From: Alphaproteobacteria bacterium
GTDB lineage: Bacteria > Pseudomonadota > Alphaproteobacteria > Reyranellales > Reyranellaceae
Assembly: GCA_010032545.1 (NCBI GenBank)
Contig: RGPT01000014.1
Span: 1 to 34,529 of the forward strand
Direction: 5' to 3'
Length of the DNA: 34,529 bases
The notes under the pieces are model-generated. The model did not search any database. It saw only the letters and a program-made list of their open reading frames with translations, and was not told the origin of the DNA. Made by a program: the position numbers and the translations under genes. The stretch's first letter is position 1, and each line of letters begins with the position of its first letter. Shown in pieces: positions 1-8,176 of this stretch.

Positions 1-452
1 GCAAGCGCCACACGCTGCTGCTGGCCGCCGGAGAGCTGGCGCGGCAGGCGCTCGCGGAAGCCGCCGAGCTGGACGATGTCGAGGAAGCGCGAGATCCGCG
101 CCTGAACCTCGGGGCCGCGGACGCCGCGCGCCCGCAGCCCGTAGGCGACGTTCTCGGCCACGGTCATATGCGGAAAGAGAGCGTAGTTCTGGAAGACGAT
201 GCCGATATTGCGCTGGTTGGCGGGCAGGTGATCGATGGTGGCGCCGTCGACCCGCACGCGACCGGCGGCCTGGCGGACGAAACCCGCGATGACCCGCAGC
301 AGGGTGGTCTTGCCGCAGCCGGACGGACCCAGCAGCGCCACGACCTCGCCGGGCTCGATGGCCAGGGTCACGCCGTCGACCGCCAGCGCCTGCCCGTAGC
401 GCACGGTCAGGTCTTCGGCGTCGAGTGTCCGCCCAGCCGGGGTCGATTGCAT
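1..452 (-). CDS. ABC transporter ATP-binding protein (partial, N-terminal part; spermidine/iron/phosphonate-type)
   Basis: This gene is read directly from the minus strand; it is absent from the ORF track because it runs off the left edge. Translation from the ATG at 452 gives about 150 residues with a Walker A box (GPSGCGKTT, around residue 41), a Q-loop segment (VFQNYALFPHMTV) and the ABC signature LSGGQQQRV just before the edge. Walker B and the H-loop lie outside the window. GGAGGG, 4 nt upstream of the ATG, fixes the start. The family energises solute import at the cytoplasmic face, and the wording resembles PotA/FbpC/PhnT-type importers (polyamine, Fe3+ or aminoethylphosphonate), but the substrate cannot be told. 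It is divergent from a GntR-family regulator, which probably controls it. The permease and binding-protein genes would lie to the left. Confidence 0.9.
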   Translation of the reverse strand, partial: MQSTPAGRTLDAEDLTVRYGQALAVDGVTLAIEPGEVVALLGPSGCGKTTLLRVIAGFVRQAAGRVRVDGATIDHLPANQRNIGIVFQNYALFPHMTVAENVAYGLRARGVRGPEVQARISRFLDIVQLGGFRERLPRQLSGGQQQRVAL

Positions 453-547
453 GCAGCCCTCCTCGGCAATACGAGGCAAGCGGCGTGCCAAGTGAAAGGC
501 ATCGCGGTGAACGGAAATCGAGGAAAGGCTGGCCGGAGTGGCCCAGT

Positions 548-578
548 TTGTGCACATACAAAACGAAAATGTGCACAT
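548..578. promoter_or_regulatory. Tandem palindromic operator candidate between the ABC and gntR genes
   Basis: TTGTGCACAT (548-557) and ATGTGCACAT (569-578) share the palindromic core TGTGCACA. Their centres are 21 bp apart, two helical turns, so two dimers could bind the same DNA face. They lie 20-50 bp upstream of the gntR start, in the shared divergent promoter region. GntR/FCD regulators commonly bind short GT...AC palindromes beside their own gene, so this is a good autoregulatory operator candidate. The repeat is seen directly; binding is inferred. Confidence 0.55.
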
Positions 579-598
579 TATTCCGCCAAGGCTGACCG

Positions 599-1336
599 AT
601 GGCCGCGCTCCGCAAGAAGGTGCAGCCCCGCCGCCTGAAGGGCAATGTCGCGATCGACAAGGCCGTCTACGACGCGATCCGGCGCGCCATGCTGATGGGT
701 CGGCTGCTGCCGGGCACCAAGCTCCGGGAGCCGGCGCTCGCCCGGGTGCTGAAGGTCAGCCGCGAGCGGGTGCGCAAGGCGCTTCATCGCCTGGTTCATG
801 AAGGCTGGCTCGAAGCCGTGCCCAATCGCGGCACCTTCGTGCCGGCGCTCACGATCGAGGAGGTGCGCGAGATTTACGACGTGCGCACGATGCTCGAGAC
901 CGCGATTGTCCAGCGCCTCTGCGCCGAGCATGGCGCGCCGGCCGCCCAGCGGCTCAAGGCGCATGTCAGCGAGGAACGTCAGGCCGTCAGGACCGACGAC
1001 CGCGGCCGGCTGTTCGGCCTGTCAGGCGAGTTCCACATCCTGCTGGCCGAACTCTGCGGCAACGAGCAGCTCTCGCGCCTGCTGCGCGGGCTGCTGACGC
1101 GCTCGACCATGCATTTCTCGCTGTCGGCGCCCGAACGCTTCCACAACTGCGCCGGGCCGCACGACCATGCCGACATCGTGAAGGCGATCCTGGCGCGCGA
1201 CGCAAAAAAGGCGGCCAAGCTGATGCTCGACCACCTTTTGGGTCTTGTCGAATGGCAATCGGCGTGGCGACCGCCGCCGGATCCCGTGGCGCTCGAGGAC
1301 GCCTTTCGCGGGATCTCGGCGAAGCGCCAAGCCTAA
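599..1336 (+). CDS. GntR family transcriptional regulator, FadR/FCD subfamily
   Basis: The 245-aa protein has an N-terminal winged helix (about residues 18-85; typical phrases are AVYDAIRRAMLMGRLLPG and VSRERVRKALHRL) followed by the all-helical FCD effector domain (about 95-225). The FCD metal/ligand histidines are visible in GEFHILLAEL, DHADIVKAI and LMLDHL. Such proteins are dimeric repressors that release DNA on binding small carboxylic acids or similar metabolites, often with a bound metal ion. The length is normal and the gene looks intact. It is divergent from the ABC ATPase gene and follows two palindromic sites, so regulation of that transporter and of itself is the likely role. The effector is unknown. 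The gene ends 11 bp from the convergent gap gene. Confidence 0.93.
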   Translation: MAALRKKVQPRRLKGNVAIDKAVYDAIRRAMLMGRLLPGTKLREPALARVLKVSRERVRKALHRLVHEGWLEAVPNRGTFVPALTIEEVREIYDVRTMLETAIVQRLCAEHGAPAAQRLKAHVSEERQAVRTDDRGRLFGLSGEFHILLAELCGNEQLSRLLRGLLTRSTMHFSLSAPERFHNCAGPHDHADIVKAILARDAKKAAKLMLDHLLGLVEWQSAWRPPPDPVALEDAFRGISAKRQA

Positions 1337-1349
1337 AGCGCCGAGGCTT
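1329..1349. terminator. Small shared hairpin at the convergent gntR/gap ends
   Basis: AAGCCT (1329-1334) and AGGCTT (1344-1349) form a 6-bp inverted repeat with a 9-nt loop, spanning the stop codons of both convergent genes. There is no U-tract on either strand, so intrinsic termination is doubtful. It may only be a weak bidirectional structure. Confidence 0.25.
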
Positions 1350-2355
1350 AGCCGAGCTTGCCCATCGCCACGGCTGTATCCGCCATGCGGTTGGAGAAGC
1401 CCCACTCGTTGTCGTACCAGCTCATGACGCGCACGAGCGTGCCGTCCATGACCTTGGTCTGGTCCATGTGGAAGGTCGACGAGTGCGGATCGTGGTTGAA
1501 GTCGATCGACACGTTAGGGGCGTCGGTCCAGCCCAGGATGCCTTTTAGCTGATTGGCGGCGGCCAGCTTCACCGCCTTGTTGATCTCGTCCTTGTCGGTC
1601 TTGCGCGCGGCAACGAACTTGAAGTCGATCATCGAGACGTTGGGCGTCGGCACGCGGATGGCGACGCCGTCGAGCTTGCCGTTCAGTTCCGGCAGCACCA
1701 GGCCCACGGCCTTGGCTGCACCCGTCGAGGTCGGAATCATGGACAGCGCCGCGGCGCGGCCGCGATAGAGGTCCTTGTGCATCGTGTCGAGCGTCGGCTG
1801 GTCGCCGGTATAGGCGTGGATCGTGGTCATGAAGCCGTGCGTGATGCCGACTGCGTCGTTCAGCACCTTGGCGACGGGAGCCAGGCAATTGGTCGTGCAC
1901 GAGGCGTTGGAGACGACCAGGTGATCCTTGGTGAGCTTGTCGTGGTTGACGCCGTAGACGACCGTCAGGTCGGCATTGTCGGCCGGCGCCGAGACCAGGA
2001 CGCGCTTGGCGCCGGCGGCAAGATGCGCGGAGGCCGAGGCCTTGGAGGTGAAGATGCCGGTGCATTCGAGCGCAATGTCGACGCCCATCGCCTTGTGCGG
2101 CAGCTTGGCGGGATCGCGTTCGGCGGTAACCTTGATCTTGCCGCGGCCGACATCGATCGTGTCGCCGTCGACCTTGACCTCGCCGTTGAAGCGGCCGTGC
2201 ACGGAGTCGAAGCGGAACAGGTGGGCATTGGTCTCGACCGGGCCGAGATCATTGATCGCCACGACCTCGATGTCCTTGCGGCCCGATTCCATGATGGCGC
2301 GCAACACATTGCGCCCGATGCGGCCGAAGCCGTTGATAGCAACCCGAACAGCCAT
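1348..2355 (-). CDS. gap: Type I glyceraldehyde-3-phosphate dehydrogenase
   Basis: The 335-aa enzyme oxidises glyceraldehyde-3-phosphate with NAD+ and phosphate to 1,3-bisphosphoglycerate in glycolysis, and reverses this in gluconeogenesis or the Calvin cycle. The N-terminal Rossmann motif INGFGRIGR (residues 7-15) is present. The catalytic cysteine is C153 in [12 protein letters not shown] and the partner histidine is H180 in [10 protein letters not shown]. The C-terminal [12 protein letters not shown] motif is complete. The ORF track extends 35 residues upstream, but the ATG at 2355 is preceded by GGAGGA and begins the canonical [11 protein letters not shown], so it is the true start. That Shine-Dalgarno lies in the 13-bp gap after the tkt stop, so tkt and gap form an operon. 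The gene is intact. Confidence 0.98.
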   Translation of the reverse strand: MAVRVAINGFGRIGRNVLRAIMESGRKDIEVVAINDLGPVETNAHLFRFDSVHGRFNGEVKVDGDTIDVGRGKIKVTAERDPAKLPHKAMGVDIALECTGIFTSKASASAHLAAGAKRVLVSAPADNADLTVVYGVNHDKLTKDHLVVSNASCTTNCLAPVAKVLNDAVGITHGFMTTIHAYTGDQPTLDTMHKDLYRGRAAALSMIPTSTGAAKAVGLVLPELNGKLDGVAIRVPTPNVSMIDFKFVAARKTDKDEINKAVKLAAANQLKGILGWTDAPNVSIDFNHDPHSSTFHMDQTKVMDGTLVRVMSWYDNEWGFSNRMADTAVAMGKLG

Positions 2356-2368
2356 GTCTCTTCCTCCG

Positions 2369-4299
2369 TTAACTCGCCAGGCGGCGCGCCTCTGCGGCGA
2401 TCGCCTCGGCAGTGATGCCGAAATGCTTATAGAGATCGGTGGCCTTGGCCGACGCGCCAAAGCCCTTCATGCCGACAAAGGCGCCCCGGCTGCCGAGCCA
2501 GCGCTCCCAGCCGAAGCCGATCGCGGCCTCGCAGGCGACGCGGATCGTGCCGTCGTCGCCCAGTACCGTGCGTTGATACATAGCGTCCTGTGAGGCGAAA
2601 AGTTCCCACGATGGCATCGACACCACGGCCGCGGCGATGCCGTCCCTGGCCAACAGGTCGCGTGCGGCGAGCGCCAGTTGGACCTCGGAACCCGAGGCGA
2701 TCAGGCGAACGCCGGCGGATGGGTCGCCCGCCAGAATGTAGGCGCCACGGGCGCACAGGTTCTCGTCACCGGCGCCGCGCACGGTCGGCAGGTTCTGGCG
2801 TGTGAGCGCGAGCACACTCGGCGTATGCAGCGACTCAAGCGCGAGTTGCCAGCACTCTGCTGTCTCGATGGCGTCGGCCGGGCGCAGCACCCGGAGGTTG
2901 GGAATGGCACGCAACGCCGCCAGGTGTTCCACCGGCTGGTGCGTCGGGCCGTCTTCGCCCAGGCCGATCGAATCGTGGGTCATCACATAGATGACGCGCA
3001 GGCCCATCAGCGCCGATAGGCGGATGGCGCCACGGCAATAGTCGGTGAAAACCAGGAACGTGCCGCCATAGGGGATCACGCCGCCATGGAGTGCCATGCC
3101 GTTCATGGCTGCGGCCATGGCATGCTCGCGGATGCCGTAATAGATATAGCGGCCGGAGCCGTCGGTCTTGGTGAAAGGCCTGAGACCTGCCGTCTTCGTG
3201 TTATTCGAGCCCGTGAGGTCGGCCGAGCCGCCGATCGTGTCGGGCAGCACCGGGTTGATGACTTCCAGCACTTCCTGGCTCGACTTGCGGGTCGCCCACG
3301 CAGGTTTGTCCGTTGCCATCTTGGTCTTGAAGGCCGCAATCGCCTCGCCGACCGAAGCGGGAATGTCGCCGCGCTGGCGGCGGGCGAACTCCGTCCGCTC
3401 CTCGGCACTCACCGCCAGGCCGAGAAAATCGGCTCGGGAATGTCGAACGGGCCGTGGCTCCAGCCGAGCTTCTGGCGGGCACCGGCGATCTCGTCCTTGC
3501 CGAGCGGCGAGCCGTGCGTGGCCGCGGTGCCAGCCTTGGTCGGCGCGCCGTAGCCGATCACCGTCTTGCAGGCGATCAGCGACGGCTTGTCGGTGACGTT
3601 GCGCGCCTTGCGGATGGCGCGGGTCACCGCGTCGGCATCGTGGCCGTCGACCGCCAGCACATGCCATCCCGCGGCGGCGAAGCGCTTCTTGTGGTCCTCG
3701 GAGGTGCTGAGCGACGTGGCGCCGTCGATCGAAATGCCGTTGTCGTCGAACAGCACGATCAGACGGCCGAGACCGAGATGGCCGGCCAGCGTGATCGCCT
3801 CCTGCCCGACGCCTTCCATCAAACAGCCGTCGCCGGCGATGACATAGGTGAAGTGGTCGACGAGATCGCGCCCGAAGCGCTCGGCCAGCAAGCGCTCGGC
3901 GATGGCGAAGCCCACCGAATTGCCGAGCCCCTGTCCCAGCGGGCCGGTCGTGGTCTCGATGCCGCTGGCATGGCCGTACTCGGGATGGCCGGCGGTTCGG
4001 CTGCCGAGCTGGCGGAAGTTCTTCAGCTCGTCGAGCGTCATATCGGCATAGCCGGTCAGATGCAGCAGCGAATACAGCAGCATCGAGCCGTGGCCGGCCG
4101 AGAGGATGAAGCGGTCCCGGTCGGGCCAGTTGGGCTCGGATGGGTCGAACTTCAGGAATTTCGAGAACAGGACGGTGGCGACGTCCGCCATGCCCATCGG
4201 CATACCGGGATGGCCCGAGTCCGCCTGCTGCACGGCGTCCATGGCGAGGGCCCTGATGGCGTTTGCCATGTCGCGGTTGGCGGCGGTCTGTTCGGTCAT
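2369..4299 (-). pseudogene. tkt: Transketolase, interrupted by a frame-shifting deletion
   Basis: Transketolase is a ThDP enzyme that moves two-carbon units in the pentose phosphate and Calvin pathways. Two minus-strand frames together cover the family. The first, from ATG 4299, carries GHPGMPMG and the ThDP motif GDGCLMEG and stops at a TGA at 3409-3411 just after PIFSAW. The second resumes at [16 protein letters not shown] and runs through [35 protein letters not shown] and the C-terminal domain to 2369. Compared with E. coli TktA, about 25 residues between these parts are absent and the frame changes, so roughly 70-75 bp appear deleted near 3411-3420. The N-terminal extension of the 829-aa ORF is a shadow. 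No clear Shine-Dalgarno precedes the start. The gene is either truly broken, with another tkt elsewhere, or mis-assembled. Confidence 0.88.
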
Positions 4300-4337
4300 A
4301 ATGTGTGTGCGCCGTATGGTTTTTGGGGGCGGCGCGC

Positions 4338-4366
4338 AACATGCCGACCGCACTTTGGCCCGTCAA
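4338..4366 (-). promoter_or_regulatory. Possible sigma-70-type promoter of tkt-gap
   Basis: On the minus strand, TTGACG (4366-4361) is separated by exactly 17 bp from CATGTT (4343-4338), about 40 nt upstream of the tkt start. The -35 box is good and the -10 box poor (matches at AT and the final T). This is a candidate only. Confidence 0.3.
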
Positions 4367-4465
4367 TGCGCAAAACCTCGCGCGCTGCCAACATCTTGCG
4401 GCAACGGTTGCTCCACAGGGCCTAGATGTTGACCGGTCCCGGCCCCGCAACTTATTCTTTCCCTC

Positions 4466-4750
4466 ATGGAGCATATGCAGCCGGGAGACCAACTGCGATC
4501 CGCCGGCGCGGGGACGACGTCCAAGGCAATCAGCGCGAAGGACCGCGTGGACAGTGCGCTCAGCCGCCTGGAATCGATGGTCGAAGAGCGGTTGCGCGCC
4601 GAATCGACCCGTGCCGACGAGATGGCCAAGCGCCTCAGCAAGCTGGAACGGCAGCACGATGAATTGAAGAAGGTTGCGATGGACGTCGAAGGGCGGCTGG
4701 AGCGGGCGATGGAATACATCCGCTCGCTGCTCGCCGCCGACCAGGAATAG
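4466..4750 (+). CDS. Small coiled-coil protein, DUF4164-like, upstream of zapA
   Basis: The 94-aa protein has a polar N-terminus of about 25 residues followed by one long charged heptad-rich helix (for example [18 protein letters not shown] and [17 protein letters not shown]). This predicts a coiled coil with no signal peptide or membrane segment. In alphaproteobacteria a DUF4164-type coiled-coil gene often sits between tkt and zapA, and this gene fits in position, size and character. Its function is not established; proximity to zapA suggests a cell-division or Z-ring accessory role, which is inference. A second ATG lies three codons in, and no strong Shine-Dalgarno decides between the two. 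It is divergent from tkt and ends 107 bp before zapA. Confidence 0.72.
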   Translation: MEHMQPGDQLRSAGAGTTSKAISAKDRVDSALSRLESMVEERLRAESTRADEMAKRLSKLERQHDELKKVAMDVEGRLERAMEYIRSLLAADQE

Positions 4751-4857
4751 CCGATCCACCGGGCCACCCAACGCCGGTGATGCTTCGCCGTCCGCGACGT
4801 GGCAGAGTAAGCGTCCCCTCGAACGCCGATAAGGCGCAAAAAAAGGAGTAGCGGACA

Positions 4858-5190
4858 ATGCCGCAGGTTTCGATTCAGATCGCCAATCGTTCCTATGAGC
4901 TCGCCTGTGGCGACGGCGAGGAAGATCGCGTGCAGGAACTCGCCGCCTATGTCGACGAAAAGGTCTGCGAGTTGCGCAAGCAATTGCCCGGCGCGCCAGA
5001 AATCAAGCTGATGGTCTTCGCCTCGCTCCTGCTGGCCGAAGAAAGCCGCGAAGCGCGTGGGGTGGCCAAAGCAGCGGAGAATGCGCGCGCAAGCGCCACC
5101 GACAGCGCCGAGACGCTGGCCACGGCGCTTGAGGACCTGATCACGGCCCGGGTCGACAAGATGACGAAGAAAGTGAGCGGCGCTGCCTGA
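4858..5190 (+). CDS. zapA: Cell division protein ZapA
   Basis: The 110-aa cytoplasmic protein belongs to the ZapA family, which binds FtsZ and cross-links protofilaments in the Z-ring. The N-terminal beta-rich head reads [19 protein letters not shown], followed by the typical helix [14 protein letters not shown] and then the conserved [13 protein letters not shown] segment. The C-terminal third is an Ala/Thr-rich coiled coil used for dimerisation. A purine-rich AAAAAAAGGAG lies just upstream of the ATG. The neighbours are the usual ones: a DUF4164-like gene before, and a 6S RNA candidate plus the cyclo-ligase gene after. The gene is intact. Confidence 0.92.
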   Translation: MPQVSIQIANRSYELACGDGEEDRVQELAAYVDEKVCELRKQLPGAPEIKLMVFASLLLAEESREARGVAKAAENARASATDSAETLATALEDLITARVDKMTKKVSGAA

Positions 5191-5221
5191 CCGCCGGGCC
5201 CGCACCGTATTATAGATTATA

Positions 5222-5390
5222 GGTGGCGCATTGCGGTGCCTGCCCCGAGTGCCTAGATTGAAGGCGGGGCGGATTTCTGCGCGGCGCGTGGTTCGCTTAA
5301 AACCCCGGGGCCAATAAGAACTCCCGGGAACTGTTCCTGGTTGGGATCTTGGTCCCGATCACACGGTGCCCACCTGCACTAGCAGGCTCT
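5222..5390 (+). ncRNA. ssrS: 6S RNA candidate (ssrS)
   Basis: The zapA-to-cyclo-ligase interval is a classic location for 6S RNA, the RNA that sequesters sigma-70 RNA polymerase. The region is non-coding and structured. AGGTGG (5221-5226) can pair with CCACCT (5370-5375) as a closing stem. Inside are GCCTGCCCC/GGCGGGGC and CCCGGG/CCCGGG hairpins and a GGGA/TCCC hairpin. A CTTAAAAC string occurs as in the E. coli 6S central region. An AT-rich TATTATAGATTAT just upstream could supply the -10 box. Both ends are approximate. Identification rests on synteny and hand folding, not a covariance search. Confidence 0.55.
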
Positions 5391-5450
5391 GGAGGTCTTA
5401 CGAACTATCGGCCCATCGTGGAGCCGCCCCACCGTTATCGCCGTCCAGAT

Positions 5451-5870
5451 GTGAGCCCGATCGACTCCAAAAGTTCCTTGCGCACCGCCATGCTCGCTTG
5501 GCGCCGCGCGCTCTCCGAGGAGGAGCGTAGCGCCGGCGCCGCCGGGCTGCTTGCAACCATGCGGCGAGAACGGCCGATCGAAGCGGCGGAAGTGATTTCG
5601 GGCTTCTGGCCGATCAAGGACGAAATCGACATCCGGCCGTTGATGGCCGAGCTGCACGACAAGGGCTGCCAACTGGTGCTTCCGGTCGTGCAGGGGCGGG
5701 GCCTGCCGCTGCTGTTCCGCTCCTGGCGTCCGGGCGATCCGCTCGAAGCCGGCGTCTTCGGCACCCTGCAGCCGTCGGCGCAGCAAAAGACGCTCGAGCC
5801 CGATGCCCTGTTGGTCCCATTGCTGGCATGCGATGCGGAGGGCTGGCGCCTGGGCTTTGGCGGCGGGTTC
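5451..5870 (+). pseudogene. 5-formyltetrahydrofolate cyclo-ligase, C-terminus deleted
   Basis: The family (YgfA/MTHFS) uses ATP to convert 5-formyl-THF to 5,10-methenyl-THF. The frame shows the N-terminal basic/phosphate segment SSLRTAMLAWRRAL, ISGFWPIKDEIDIRPLM and the C-terminal loop WRLGFGGGF. After about 140 residues family similarity stops abruptly where YYDRTL-like sequence and some 55-60 more residues are expected. The frame continues as nonsense to 5975, while the neighbouring frame is already inside a YmdB-like protein. A deletion has therefore joined the two genes near 5870. The start is uncertain: GTG 5451 is preferred because family-like sequence begins there, with GTG 5418 as an alternative. 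The 5349 start in the ORF track would lie inside the RNA candidate. Confidence 0.8.
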
Positions 5871-6612
5871 CCCGAGGCTGCGCCGCGATCTTGCACTCGA
5901 TTTCGTGGTCGTGAACGGCGAGAACGCTGCGGCGGGCTTCGGCATCACCGCCAAGATATGCGCCGAGTTTCATGAGGCCGGCGTCGATTGCATCACCACC
6001 GGCAACCATGCCTGGGACCAGCGCGAGATCATTCCCTACATGGCGCAGGACAAGCGGGTGTTGCGGCCGATCAACTTTCCCCCCGGTACGCCGGGCTGGG
6101 GCGCCAATCTGTTCCAGACGTCCCGTGGCCAGAAGATCGTCGTCATCAATGTGATGTGCCGGCTGTTCATGGACGCCCTCGACGACCCGTTCCGTGCGCT
6201 CGATGCCGAACTCGCCAAACATGCGCTGGGTCGGACGGCTCACTTCATCCTCGTCGACGTCCATGGCGAGGCGACCAGCGAGAAGCAGTCTTTGGGTCAC
6301 TACTGCGATAGCCGTGTGTCGGCTGTGCTGGGCACTCACAGCCATGTCCCCACGGCAGACTCCTGGGTGCTGCCCGGCGGCACTGCCTATCAGACCGACG
6401 TCGGCATGTGCGGGGACTACGATTCCGTGATCGGCATGAAGAAGGACGTCGCCGTCCAGCGCTTCATCCGGAAAATGCCCGGCGAACGCCTGTCGCCGGC
6501 CGAAGGCGAGGGAACTTTGTGCGCGGCACTGGTCGAAACCGACGACAAGACCGGCCTCGCCCGGTCGATTCGGCCCCTGCGCATGGGCGGCCGCCTACCG
6601 CCTGCCGGTTAG
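5871..6612 (+). pseudogene. YmdB/TIGR00282-type metallophosphoesterase, N-terminus deleted
   Basis: The frame from about 5875 matches the calcineurin-like YmdB family, whose members hydrolyse 2',3'-cyclic nucleotides. Visible motifs are DFVVVNGENAA, TTGNHAWDQREI, GTHSHVPTAD and TDVGMCGDYDSVIG, with a normal C-terminus. The first 25 or so residues are missing, including the GDVVG-type segment whose aspartate is a metal ligand. Upstream sequence in this frame (from the 5803 ORF start) is cyclo-ligase DNA out of frame. About 245 of the usual 265-275 residues remain, and without the metal ligand the product should be inactive. The gene's usual position before yebC in alphaproteobacteria supports the identity. 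Confidence 0.82.
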
Positions 6613-6762
6613 GTCGCAGTATGTTGTAGCCCGCAGGGGGCTTCGGCAGCTATTAGAAGTGTCATGAAGACGGTCATTGACGGCCTGGGGAGAAATCGGC
6701 ATCCTGTTGATGTTAAACGATTTTTCGCTGCGTTGGCGAACTGTGTTCATGGTTAGAGGGGG

Positions 6763-6790
6763 CGTCGGAATCTAGGTTCCGACGTTTTTT
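6763..6790 (+). terminator. Intrinsic terminator 1 upstream of yebC
   Basis: A perfect 8-bp stem, CGTCGGAA/TTCCGACG, with a 6-nt loop is followed directly by TTTTTT. This is a complete rho-independent terminator for plus-strand transcription from ymdB or a small RNA. Confidence 0.85.
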
Positions 6791-6791
6791 A

Positions 6792-6819
6792 GCGGGGGCT
6801 TCGGCCCCCGCCTTTTTTT
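6792..6819 (+). terminator. Intrinsic terminator 2 with UUCG tetraloop
   Basis: The stem GCGGGGGC/GCCCCCGC is closed by a TTCG tetraloop and followed by CTTTTTTT. It is a very strong rho-independent terminator starting 2 nt after the first one's T-run, and in the same orientation. Confidence 0.93.
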
Positions 6820-6914
6820 GTCCGCAAGCCTGCCTGTGCGGTCTCTGATCCTCCCAAAACCCACGAGAAGTGGTATAGGCAGGCCACCAAATCACTTAAT
6901 CTGGTTGTCGGGCG

Positions 6915-7673
6915 ATGGCGGGGCATTCCCAATTCAAGAACATCATGCACCGCAAAGGGCGCCAAGACGCCCAGCGGGCAAAGATCTTTACCAAGATCAT
7001 CCGTGAAATCACCACGGCGGCGCGGCTGGGTGCCGCCGACCCTGGTGCCAATCCGCGCCTGCGCGCCGCCGTGATCGCGGCGCGCGACGCCAACATGACG
7101 CGGGACACGATCGATCGCGCCATCAAGCGCGGCTCGGGTTTGGACGCAGACGCCAACTACGACGAGGTCCGGTACGAGGGCTATGGGCCCGGCGGCGTGG
7201 CGCTGATCGTCGAGGGGCTGACCAACAACCGCAATCGCACCGCGGGCGAGGTCCGGTCGAGTTTCAGCAAGTACGGCGGCAACCTGGGCGAATCCAACAG
7301 CGTGTCGTTCATGTTCGACCGTTTGGGCGAATTTCGCTTTCCGCTGTCGGCCGGAAGCGCCGACGACGTCCTCGAAAAGGCGATCGACGCCGGCGCCGAC
7401 GATGTCGTGAGCGGTGAAGGCGAGGGCGGGATGCACGAGATCTATTGCGCCCAGGACAGTTTCAATTCGGTGCGCGAAGCGCTCGAAAGATCGCTCGGCC
7501 AGCCGTCGACCGCCAAGCTGACCTGGCGGCCCAAGACGACGACACCGGTCGACGGAGAGACGGTGCAGGCACTCTTCAGCCTGATCTCGGCGCTCGAGGA
7601 CAACGACGACGTTCAGAACGTCTACGCAAACTTCGAGGCATCGGACGATGCTCTTGCGAAGTTCGCGGCCTGA
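6915..7673 (+). CDS. yebC: YebC/PmpR family translation/regulatory protein
   Basis: The 252-aa cytoplasmic protein is a full-length YebC-family member. It opens with the signature [20 protein letters not shown] and includes [35 protein letters not shown] and [13 protein letters not shown] near the C-terminus. The family has been described as DNA-binding regulators (PmpR) and, more recently, as ribosome-associated factors easing translation of difficult sequences. It lies just upstream of ruvC, a common bacterial arrangement, and transcription probably starts after the double terminator. The gene is intact. Confidence 0.96.
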   Translation: MAGHSQFKNIMHRKGRQDAQRAKIFTKIIREITTAARLGAADPGANPRLRAAVIAARDANMTRDTIDRAIKRGSGLDADANYDEVRYEGYGPGGVALIVEGLTNNRNRTAGEVRSSFSKYGGNLGESNSVSFMFDRLGEFRFPLSAGSADDVLEKAIDAGADDVVSGEGEGGMHEIYCAQDSFNSVREALERSLGQPSTAKLTWRPKTTTPVDGETVQALFSLISALEDNDDVQNVYANFEASDDALAKFAA

Positions 7674-7684
7674 GGCGTGATGCA

Positions 7685-8176
7685 ATGAGATTGATCGGCC
7701 TCGATCCCGGTCTGCGATTGACCGGCTGGGGCGTGATCGATGTCGAGGGCAACCGTTTGCGACATGTCGCGCACGGCGTCGTCAAGGTGGCGGTCACGGG
7801 AACCCTGGCGGAACGGCTGCACGCGCTTTTCGACGGCGTGGCGGGCGTCATCGAGGAGCAGCGCCCGCAGGAGGCCGCGGTTGAGGAGACCTTCGTGAAC
7901 GTCAATCCGGGTTCGACCCTGAAGCTCGGTCAGGCGCGCGGTGTCGTCATGCTGGCGCCCGCCCGGGCCGGCCTGCCGGTTCACGAGTACGCGGCCAACC
8001 TCGTAAAGAAATCCGTGACCGGCGCGGGCCATGCCGACAAGCACCAGATTGCCATGATGGTTGGCCGCCTGCTGCCCGGCGTCGACGCCACCAGCGACGC
8101 GGCCGATGCGCTCGCCGTCGCGATCTGCCACGCCCACCATCGCGCCACGGCCAAGCGCATCGAGGCGGCGCTATGA
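7685..8176 (+). CDS. ruvC: Holliday junction resolvase RuvC
   Basis: The 163-aa endonuclease cleaves Holliday junctions in the RuvABC resolvasome. Its metal-binding acidic residues are visible: D7 in [14 protein letters not shown] in [14 protein letters not shown], and aspartates in [15 protein letters not shown]. The ORF track extends upstream, but the ATG at 7685 begins the family's own N-terminus, MRLIGLDPG. It starts 11 bp after yebC. Its TGA overlaps the ruvA ATG (ATGA at 8173-8176), indicating translational coupling. Confidence 0.97.
   Translation: MRLIGLDPGLRLTGWGVIDVEGNRLRHVAHGVVKVAVTGTLAERLHALFDGVAGVIEEQRPQEAAVEETFVNVNPGSTLKLGQARGVVMLAPARAGLPVHEYAANLVKKSVTGAGHADKHQIAMMVGRLLPGVDATSDAADALAVAICHAHHRATAKRIEAAL

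Larger units (their letters stand above)
6613..6914 (+). other. Intergenic region before yebC: possible small RNA plus tandem terminators
   Basis: This 302-bp stretch contains no convincing gene. It is visibly richer in A/T than its surroundings. It ends in two intrinsic terminators within 60 bp (annotated separately), followed by about 95 bp of yebC leader. A 30-codon frame (6664-6756) ends just before the first terminator, but it lacks a good Shine-Dalgarno and its third positions are not GC-biased. A short transcript ending at the first hairpin is a better guess than a peptide. GTGG-N10-CCAC lies in the yebC leader. Confidence 0.4.

Noticed and set aside
5349-5975. A complete 208-aa cyclo-ligase ORF
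   Set aside because: The last ~35 residues are out-of-frame YmdB DNA, and the first ~34 lie over or just after the 6S RNA candidate.
6664-6756. 30-codon ORF starting MKTVIDGLG just before the double terminator
   Set aside because: There is no convincing Shine-Dalgarno, its third positions lack the GC bias of neighbouring genes, and I recognise no similarity. It is kept only as part of a possible small RNA.
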